Shown here one piece after another: positions 57,654 through 64,000 of a stretch of DNA of 64,000 nt. Numbering within the stretch: position 1 is the stretch's first letter; every line of letters begins with the position of its first letter. The notes beneath the pieces were generated by a model, which had not been told where the DNA came from, ran no database searches, and saw nothing but the letters and a program-made list of their open reading frames with translations. The translations under genes and the position numbers were made by a program. Origin of the DNA: Salminus brasiliensis (taxonomy: Eukaryota > Chordata > Actinopteri > Characiformes > Bryconidae); NCBI RefSeq assembly GCF_030463535.1, contig NC_132879.1, forward strand, positions 34,950,925 to 35,014,924, read 5' to 3'.

Positions 57654-59430
57654 ATGCGGTGCAGCCCTCGTGTAAGCTGTTGAAGGTATGTGGGTGTCTA
57701 GCTGATGGAAGCTCTAGGTGGGTGGAAAAAGGACAGTGAACCAAGTTGGTATGACTTTGTTTAGCTGGTTGTGGTCTTATGTCTCTTTATTCGTGTTTCT
57801 TTAGGCCTTCTCTAGCCCTGAGTGCCTGTGCTGTTCTTGCTTTTAGCGTTAAATGCACTGTCATGGTGCGAGGTGGCCAAAGTCCAGGCTTTTAGCATGT
57901 GGTGCTAGTGGCTACCTTCAGAAAGGTCTGTGTCAGTCTCTGCTGGTTAGCTCCAGCATGGCCTGGGCATGTTGTCTAATGCTGTGTTACTCTTGTGGCT
58001 GGAGGGTCTTGGATATGAAAAAATGAACAATTGTTCATATCCTTTTGCTACACCCAGTGGTTGCTATCTTGGAGTGTCCTCCATAATCATGTCCTCATGC
58101 GTCCCTTCCTCTGCTCTAGAGAGACTCGAACCATGGTTCTCCTGTCCCCATCTCCATCTCAGGCCTTGGGTGCCCTGGGTTCCCCAGAGCTCCTTGAGGA
58201 AAGAGATGTTGAGCAGGATGGCAGCCTTGCGTCGGACTCACCACAAGCCTTCACAGCCCTGCAGCTCGCCCTCAACCCCTCTGCCAGTATCTATCACGGC
58301 TATGACACCTACATCGAGGAGGGCCTCATCTGTCTCCGGCATAAGATTCGCAACATTGAGAAGAAGAAGGTGGGGGTGTTTGGGTGTCCGTGTGTTTGCA
58401 TGCTCACCCACGTTGGTTTGGAAGTGCTGGATGTTGTGGCATTGCGGTTAACTGCTGCTTACATGTGTCCTTTGCAGCTGAAGCTGGAAGGCTACAAACT
58501 ACGACTAAAGGAAGGGGAGATGCTGAACCAAGATCAAATGGTAACTTTTTGTTTTTCATGTTTGAAATATTTTGTTATTTGCATAGCTTTGCTTTTGTGG
58601 CAGTAATGTAGATGTTTGCTGTGCCAGGATGCAGTGGGGAGGTATGAAGAAGTGGTCCACAACCTTAAATTTGCCAGAGACCTGCAGACGACCCTGTGTG
58701 CTCTCACTCAAGATGTAAGAACTGCTCTCAAATGTCTGGTTTCTTGATGTTTGCACATGAAAACTGGAGATGTGAGACGACTTCTGCAGATTTGTTTGTG
58801 TGTTGGCTGTTGTGTGGCAGCTCCTAAAGGCCCAAAAGAAGGCCGTGCGCCATGAGCAGACTCTCAAGGCGGAGATGGAGCAGAGGCGGTTGAGCATGGT
58901 GCTGCAGGTGCAGTATGTCCTCCGCAGTCTTCAGAGAGATGATGTCAGGAGAAGCTTCTGCAACGCGCGAGAGCATGCTAAATTCTTGTCCACGCAGGAA
59001 GTGGAGAAACTGCTGGACTTGGCTTTGTTACTAGGATGCAAGAGGGATGCGGGAATAAGGTTTGTAGGAGGCATTAAGTGGGTCTTGAGGAGACTGCTTA
59101 ACTTCCAAGCCATGATCAGATGTATTGATGGGGTAAATGCTGAATGGGGGAAAATTACTTGAACAGCTATAACGGAAGATCCGTTTGACCTTGCTGTGTA
59201 AAACAATGGTTTGTTTTGTGGCTCTCATCACACTTCATTACATCTGCCACTTTTAATCATGTTCCGATGACACTGCTGATTCTAAAGCTGGCTGTCTTTG
59301 TCCCCTAGTTTAGAGGATCAGATGGAACAGGCCTCTTTTGTTTACTTGGACCTGCTGGAAGGGAAAGACAAACCAGTTGCTGGTGCAACATGTGAGTTTC
59401 CATTGGGTGTTTTGTGTGTAATGTTGGCTA

Positions 59431-59487
<57 letters not shown>

Positions 59488-62230
59488 AAAGCTTGGACAA
59501 TGGGTGCAATGTAGCTTCAGCTTCACCTTAATCCATTTTTAATGCTTTTGGTTTGTTCTATGCTTTTTCTCCCTAAGATAAGCTTTTCAAGGAGAAGCTG
59601 CTGAGACTGGTGGACTGTGGGTTCTTTGATCACATCCCAGCTCCTCCAAAACACACAAGTGGGTGTACTGACAACCTGAAGCCTGATGCTTCCTCACCCT
59701 GCAGTCTTCCTGGTAAGGATCAGACTTGCTGACCCTTACTGAACTGGATACAGTAGTTGACTTGTGCCATGATCACGTATGATCTTTTTCAGCACTGGTC
59801 CGATTGAACGCGAATGAAGTGCCTTCACAAAAGGTAAGAACGACTTGATGTAGAATGTAGACATCATGCCATGTTCCAAGGGTGCTTTGAGCTGGTTTGT
59901 GCTTGGTTTTGGTTTACAATTCACATCGAGACTTGCAAGCAAATTGGTGTTACAGTAAGATGCAACTTCAAATGAGGGCTACAGTGCTGCTCAAATGTGA
60001 GCACCCTTCCTTTTATGCCCTGTTCTGTCAAAATGGCCATTAGGTGAAAGTTGGTTAATTCTTCTGATGTGAAAGAAGCCCTTCTCTTGGTGCTGGCAGG
60101 GCTTGTGGTTTATCAGGCACATGGTGGTTTGTCTAGAACAAAAAAGGGTAGTCTGATTTGTGCAGTACAGCATATTTGCCTTTTTAGCCTAGTTAATGAG
60201 TACAGAGTAAATCAAGCAGGTCAGTAACTTCTGAATGATGCCAGTTTCTAAACAGACGCTACCTACCTGAGGCAGACCTCCCTGGGCATAGTCAGGAAGA
60301 AGAGGAGGATGTGCCGCCACCAAATTGGAAGGCAGAATTTTTGGCCCTAAAGGAACGGGAACCTCCAGACTCTTGGGACATGGAGTTTTCTGATGCCCCA
60401 GCATCTTCCCAGTCAGTGTTACAGAAACCTTGGAAAGGGGCTGCAGGATTTATACCAAAAACCCCAGTTACAGTGAAGAGGCCTGCTGCTGACCCCAAAC
60501 AGGTGATTACTGCCCTGTGCTCTTGTATGCAGGAATTTGTTCTTATTTGTATTCGGTCATCCAGGTTTGGGTTGAAGTGTTGCTTGTTAACCTGAGCAAA
60601 AATCTCATTGGCTCCTTTGCTTTTTGTTTCCTAGAAACGGCAGAGGAAAAATAAAGGAAGTCAGGGCTCCAAGTGTGTGAGTGGTGGTCTTTTTACTGTT
60701 AAAATGCATTTTTCAGGTGTTTGCATCCACCAACATGCCATCCTGTTTCAATAGGATGGTGACGTTGTCCCAGTGGAGGTATTCAACTCCCCGTCCTCCC
60801 TTGCCAAGGATCCCACGCTACGCAGACAGCAGCTGGACCACCTGATGGATCAGATCACAGGATCCTTTAGCTTCATACAGGTATGGATCAACAATGTTAG
60901 TTCTTCATTAGCATCTTATCTGCTCTAGATTGTGGGGTTTAACATTTATATTTATATATATATATATAATATAATATATATAATATAATATATAAAATTT
61001 TCCCCTGGATACTGGGCATCTTGATTCATCAAAGTTCTTAGAGATCCCTGATTCAGTATGCCTTAAGTCCCAGTGTGTTTCACTGTATATGTATACCCAG
61101 TGTGAATTGTCATACACACGTGGACAAAATTGTTGGTACCCCTCGGTTAATGAAAGAAAACCCCACAATGGTCACAGAAATAACTTGAATCTGACAAAAG
61201 TAATAATAAATAAATGCTATAAAAAAAGATGTTTCTTTTTAACCATGCGTCAACAAAATTATAAAAATAAAACCAAAAAATCAAGAAACAGGCCTGGACA
61301 AAAATTATGGTACCCTTAACTTGATATTTTGTTGCACAACCTTTTGAGGCAATCACTGCAATCAAACGATTCCTGTAACGGTGAGTGAGACTTCTGCACC
61401 TCTCGGCAGGTATTTTGGCCCACCCCTCATGAGCAAACTGCTCCAGTTGTCTCAGGTTTGAAGGGTGCCTTTTCCAGAAGGCATGTTTCAGCTCCTTCCA
61501 AAGATTCCCAATAGGATTTAGGTCAGGGCTCATAGAAGGCCACTTCAGAATAGTCCAATGTTTACCTCTTAGAAAGCTTGGTCTCGGTTGCAGGTCTTGC
61601 AACAGGATAATGACCCAAAACACAGCTAAAAACACAGAAGAATGGCTGACACTGGGCAGCACATTTTCTCTCTAGAATCCCTTGATGGTCTTGAGATTTC
61701 ATTGTACCCTGCACAGAATTAAGACACCCTGTGCCAGATGCAGCGAAGCAGCCCCAGCACAGAACAGCCTCCTCAATGTTTCACAGTAGGGACAGTGTTC
61801 TCTTCTTGATATGCTTTATTTTTTCATCTGAACATAGAGCTGATGTGCCTTGTTCCAAATTTGTCTCATCTGTCCATAGGACATTCTCTCAGAAGCTTTG
61901 GGGCTTGTCAACATGTAGTTTGGCAAATTCCAGTCTGGCTTTTTTAATTTTTGTCCTCCTTGGTCGTCTCCCATGAAGTCCACTTTGACTCAAACGACGT
62001 CAGATGGTGCGATCTGACACTGATGTTCCTTGAGCTTGAAGTTCACCTTTAATCTCTGGGCTCTTGTTACCACTCGAATTATCTGTCTATTTGATTTGTC
62101 ATCAATTTCTCCTGCGGGCATGTCCAGGGAGGTTGGCTACCGTCCCATGGATCATAGATTTCGGAATATGTGCAACTGTGGTCGCAGGAACATCAAGCTG
62201 CTTGGAGATGGTCTTATAACCTTTACCTTT

Positions 62231-62321
<91 letters not shown>

Positions 62322-64000
62322 TCACTGACAGATTACAAGTTTGTAGACACCTGTGGTGCTAATTAGTTGTCTGTGAGCGTCGTTCCTGCCATATGCTCTT
62401 TTAACCATACCTTGTTGCTGTTAGAAAGCATCTTAAATTCTGTTTATCCCCCCCAAATTAGGACTCTTTGCTGGATGGAGAGTCCTCTCCCACTGATGGC
62501 CGGTCCAGGAGGCTTCGTCTGTCCCCTGGATCTAGTCCTCTTGGTAATAATTCTCCTCATTAGTAAAATTAACTTTCCATTTGTCACTGGGTTCATCAAA
62601 ATACTCTTCCAGTCATCTGGACAAATTTCTGGGTGTGCAGTTTGTTGTAAGATGGTACAGGTAGTGCTGTAGAAGAAATTGCAACCTGCATTAACAATAC
62701 AGTTTCAGGCTGTGTGACTTTACTAATTTCTACACCATTTGCAGTGGTATGGTATTTATTTAAAAAAGGTTACTTTTTCTCAAGATGTGAAGTCTGAAGA
62801 TCATGTCTTTATCATTCAGCACAGAGAGAGCAGAAGAAAACCCCTGCTGACCTTCTGCCTCAAACCCAACATGTAAGCTGACCAAATTGTTCTGTGCAAG
62901 TGCTCATGTAAACTTTACTCTTTGCTCATATTGTCATTTGTCCTGTTGTCTTTTTGCCAGTCAACTCCACTGCATGTCCGTCTGGTCTCTGGAGATGACA
63001 AAGGCCATCTGGCCAATGGTGGTCAGACTTTAGACAGCAGCAATTTGTCACTATGCACTGGTGATACCCCAAATGTAAGTTCATGTAATCTAAAGTTTGA
63101 TGGGGTGGTTATTCAAATTAATATGCAGCTCCGGTCTTTTAGTCAGCCTGGAATCAACATGAACCCTTTTTACCTTGTTGGTCTGGCTCTTGGATCATAT
63201 TAAATTATATGGCCGGTTTTTGTTTACAATAGGATGGACAGTTTCAGCTCTCCAGTGGTCTCATTTACTCAGAAGCCATAGCTTAGTGGTCTATTAAACT
63301 CTAAATGAACCCACAATGGAATGGAATTCTGGAAATGGCATGGCAGCATATTAAACCCTGTTAAAATGGCCTTGGGGTTTATTCTCTTAACTTCCTGGTT
63401 TAATTCCTAATGGGATATTTGGTATGATCGAGCACTTTAAAAACTAGATATTTGTGGGATTTAAAACGCACATGTATGTTTAACTGTCTGCTGTGAATTA
63501 CAGGCCAAACCAGAGAAGGACTTCACCTCTCCACCCCTTTACCGCAGAGAGTCCACCATCTCTCTACCTCTGGAGGACAAGAATTCCAAACCGGTCTGTA
63601 TGCTCAGACATTAAACGCATCTGTCCTTGCCTTTTAATGAGCAGTGTAAATCTAGCTTGCTCTGCATCTTCAGTAGCCCCACTCATTCTGACTACCTAAC
63701 ATGGTGTGTATGACCGACAGACAGGAAAGCTTTGTAATGGAGAAATGCCAACTCCTGTCTCAGCACAGACCTTCACTACCCCACCCAGCAGGCGATCCCT
63801 CACCATGGCGAATGCTTCTCCCTTTGACAACATGCATTCTGTGAGTGTACACACAAGCCAGTCTTCATTCAAAGCCTGTACATTTTATTTTGTGCTGACT
63901 ATCTCCTCTCTGAGCCAGGTGTTCAGTGGGGAGGCTCCTGTAACAGTGACTTCAGAGCTGAAGTCTGAAAGTGGCTTTTCAGGGTCCATGTGTCTGAGCT
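57184..64000 (+). CDS. CAPRIN2: Caprin-2, 17 exons seen, 3' end outside window
   Basis: Caprin-family RNA-binding protein associated with cytoplasmic RNA granules; CAPRIN2 is reported to promote LRP6 phosphorylation in canonical Wnt signalling. From the ATG at 57184 the joined exons give about 642 residues to the window edge. The conserved caprin homology/dimerisation region is at about residues 65-290 ([74 protein letters not shown]). Next come [12 protein letters not shown] and the [20 protein letters not shown] segment, matching vertebrate caprins. The middle is Ser/Pro/Thr-rich. The C-terminal RGG and C1q regions of the family lie downstream. Start alternatives are in-frame ATGs at 57184, 57241 and 58133 (the last in ACCATGG context). 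CAPRIN1 is excluded by local sequence and synteny. Confidence 0.94.
57246..58119 (+). other. CAPRIN2: CAPRIN2 intron 1 with four GT arrays
   Basis: Intron of 874 bp. Its first 410 bp contain four separate GT arrays: 57252-57304, 57432-57490, 57534-57570 and 57611-57652. The Cys/Val ORFs over them are repeat artefacts. Confidence 0.8.
57252..57652 (+). repeat. Cluster of four (GT)n arrays
   Basis: Four arrays of about 18 to 29 units each, separated by unique sequence of 40-130 bp, begin 7 bp after the exon-1 donor. Confidence 0.95.
58120..58369 (+). CDS. CAPRIN2: CAPRIN2 exon 2
   Basis: Encodes (R)[19 protein letters not shown], then a Glu/Asp-rich stretch and [20 protein letters not shown] to RNIEKKK. 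Acceptor 'ctgctctag', donor 'gtgggg', exit phase 0. It contains the strong-context ATG at 58133. Confidence 0.93.
58478..58540 (+). CDS. CAPRIN2: CAPRIN2 exon 3
   Basis: Encodes [20 protein letters not shown] and M. Acceptor 'ctttgcag', donor 'gtaact', phase 0 at both ends. Confidence 0.96.
58628..58714 (+). CDS. CAPRIN2: CAPRIN2 exon 4
   Basis: Encodes [20 protein letters not shown], then TTLCALTQD. Acceptor 'gtgccag', donor 'gtaaga', phase 0 at both ends. Confidence 0.96.
58821..59059 (+). CDS. CAPRIN2: CAPRIN2 exon 5
   Basis: Encodes [20 protein letters not shown], then [20 protein letters not shown] to CKRDAGI. Acceptor 'tgtggcag', donor 'gtttgt', exit phase 2. Predominantly helical and highly charged. 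Confidence 0.95.
59309..59391 (+). CDS. CAPRIN2: CAPRIN2 exon 6
   Basis: Encodes (S)[19 protein letters not shown], then DKPVAGAT. Acceptor 'cccctag', donor 'gtgagt', exit phase 1. Confidence 0.96.
59435..59483 (+). repeat. (TA)n microsatellite
   Basis: About 24 TA units in the CAPRIN2 intron after exon 6. Confidence 0.95.
59578..59712 (+). CDS. CAPRIN2: CAPRIN2 exon 7
   Basis: Encodes (Y)[19 protein letters not shown], then [19 protein letters not shown]. Acceptor 'tccctaag', donor 'gtaagg', exit phase 1. Confidence 0.93.
59793..59833 (+). CDS. CAPRIN2: CAPRIN2 exon 8 (micro-exon)
   Basis: 41 nt, encodes (A)[13 protein letters not shown]. Acceptor 'ctttttcag', donor 'gtaaga', exit phase 0. 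Confidence 0.85.
59834..60244 (+). other. CAPRIN2: CAPRIN2 intron
   Basis: Intron of 411 bp. A repeat-like stretch 'gtgctgctcaaatgtgagca' occurs near 59982 but was not classified. Confidence 0.6.
60245..60502 (+). CDS. CAPRIN2: CAPRIN2 exon 9
   Basis: 86 codons: [20 protein letters not shown], then [20 protein letters not shown] and ending RPAADPKQ. Acceptor 'tgatgccag', donor 'gtgatt', phase 0 at both ends. FLNRRY is a conserved caprin-2 block. Confidence 0.95.
60635..60676 (+). CDS. CAPRIN2: CAPRIN2 exon 10 (micro-exon)
   Basis: 42 nt, encodes [14 protein letters not shown]. Acceptor 'gtttcctag', donor 'gtgagt', phase 0 at both ends. A basic patch; being symmetric, it could be skipped without a frame change. 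Confidence 0.8.
60755..60880 (+). CDS. CAPRIN2: CAPRIN2 exon 11
   Basis: Encodes [20 protein letters not shown], then [20 protein letters not shown] and IQ. Acceptor 'ttcaatag', donor 'gtatgg', phase 0 at both ends. It carries the conserved helical motif present in caprins. Confidence 0.95.
61147..62220 (-). pseudogene. Tc1 transposase pseudogene, catalytic Glu lost
   Basis: Minus-strand remnant: the C-terminal part is open from about 61662 downwards and includes [40 protein letters not shown] and a final [13 protein letters not shown]. Position NPI-E-NLW of the DD34E triad reads Gly (GGG, + strand 61507-61509). Upstream parts in 61700-62220 are recognisable but broken by stops and deletions, and the DNA-binding region is absent. 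Confidence 0.82.
62229..62319 (+). repeat. (TA)n microsatellite within Tc1 relic
   Basis: About 43 TA units directly after 'ctttaccttt', where the intact family continues with transposase coding sequence. Confidence 0.96.
62462..62543 (+). CDS. CAPRIN2: CAPRIN2 exon 12
   Basis: Encodes [20 protein letters not shown], then SPGSSPL. Acceptor 'ccaaattag', donor 'gtaata', exit phase 1. Confidence 0.85.
62820..62872 (+). CDS. CAPRIN2: CAPRIN2 exon 13
   Basis: Encodes (A)[17 protein letters not shown]. Acceptor 'tcattcag', donor 'gtaagc', exit phase 0. Confidence 0.85.
62961..63074 (+). CDS. CAPRIN2: CAPRIN2 exon 14
   Basis: Encodes [20 protein letters not shown], then [18 protein letters not shown]. 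Acceptor 'ttttgccag', donor 'gtaagt', phase 0 at both ends. Low-complexity, poorly conserved region. Confidence 0.87.
63075..63503 (+). other. CAPRIN2: CAPRIN2 intron
   Basis: Intron of 429 bp. No element is recognised. Confidence 0.65.
63504..63593 (+). CDS. CAPRIN2: CAPRIN2 exon 15
   Basis: Encodes [20 protein letters not shown], then [10 protein letters not shown]. Acceptor 'aattacag', donor 'gtctgt', phase 0 at both ends. Confidence 0.87.
63721..63840 (+). CDS. CAPRIN2: CAPRIN2 exon 16
   Basis: Encodes [20 protein letters not shown], then [20 protein letters not shown]. Acceptor 'gaccgacag', donor 'gtgagt', phase 0 at both ends. Confidence 0.9.
63919..64000 (+). CDS. CAPRIN2: CAPRIN2 exon 17 (cut by window end)
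   Basis: Encodes [20 protein letters not shown], then SGSMCLS and continues past the window. Acceptor 'ctgagccag'. The donor and the RGG/C1q-coding exons are not visible. Confidence 0.88.
   Translation, partial: MFSGEAPVTVTSELKSESGFSGSMCLS

Larger units (their letters stand above)
61114..62365 (-). mobile_element. Tc1-like element in antisense, degraded
   Basis: The transposase 3' end lies near 61320. The outer terminal sequence at about 61118-61145 includes 'cacacgtggacaaaattgtt'. The far end retains 'gtttgtagacacctgtggtg' and 'ctaatta' near 62338-62365, but the terminal repeat there is truncated. A TA microsatellite at 62229-62319 replaces the N-terminal transposase region. Confidence 0.82.
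60881..62461 (+). other. CAPRIN2: CAPRIN2 intron filled by a Tc1-like element
   Basis: Intron of 1581 bp. Most of it (about 61114-62365) is an antisense Tc1-like element with an expanded TA array. An AT-rich simple stretch lies at 60951-60998. Confidence 0.75.

Noticed and set aside
57184..57739. Cys/Val-rich ORFs running through the GT arrays
   Set aside because: GT repeats are open in several frames. Only the first 62 nt up to the donor at 57246 are plausible coding sequence.

Overview
This is a eukaryotic window, almost certainly from a ray-finned (teleost) fish. Short coding exons bounded by GT/AG splice sites are separated by introns of 0.1 to 4 kb. Long CA/GT, TC and TA microsatellites are frequent. 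The interspersed repeats are typical of teleosts: Tc1-like DNA transposons, TA-flanked MITEs, an L2-clade LINE and tRNA-derived SINEs. The repeat mix resembles otophysan fishes (characins, catfishes, electric fishes), but that narrower placement is a guess.

Three vertebrate genes lie head to tail on the + strand. (1) DENND5B: 21 constitutive coding exons from 8542 to 34458, plus a probable in-frame 108-nt cassette exon at 25022-25129. The first coding exon is upstream of the window. A 3' UTR of about 2.4 kb ends near 36930. (2) SINHCAF (FAM60A): a GC-rich promoter at about 44050-46200, a 5' non-coding segment, five coding exons from 48582 to 51535, and a 3' UTR of about 3 kb ending near 54500. 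(3) CAPRIN2: a CRE/TATA-type promoter near 57000, then 17 exons with coding sequence from 57184 (or 58133) to the window end, where the gene runs off before its C-terminal C1q domain. As I remember the human map, these three genes lie in the same order and relative orientation on 12p11. This synteny is the main reason for calling the first gene DENND5B rather than DENND5A.

Region by region: 1-8541 is DENND5B intron 1 with a 5'-truncated LINE at 3505-4005. 8542-36930 is DENND5B with MITEs and a Tc1 relic in its introns. 36940-44050 is a transposon graveyard: LINE fragment, a 1.56-kb Tc1 element with both ends, a foldback MITE and two decayed Tc1 relics. 44050-54500 is SINHCAF, with MITEs in an intron and in the 3' UTR. 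54500-56880 is intergenic and holds a Tc1 relic interrupted by a SINE. 56900-64000 is CAPRIN2, with a catalytically dead Tc1 copy in one intron.

The three proteins act in different processes: Rab GTPase activation (DENND5B), SIN3-HDAC transcriptional repression (SINHCAF), and RNA-granule/Wnt-linked regulation (CAPRIN2). They are syntenic neighbours, not a pathway. I found no evidence of a novel multigene system. The most interesting signals are the predicted DENND5B cassette exon, the LINE/SINE pair sharing an UnaL2-like 3' stem-loop, MITEs and a minisatellite inside 3' UTRs, and the CAPRIN2 promoter layout. All exon borders were assigned by eye from splice consensus, reading phase and remembered family sequences; no alignment was run.
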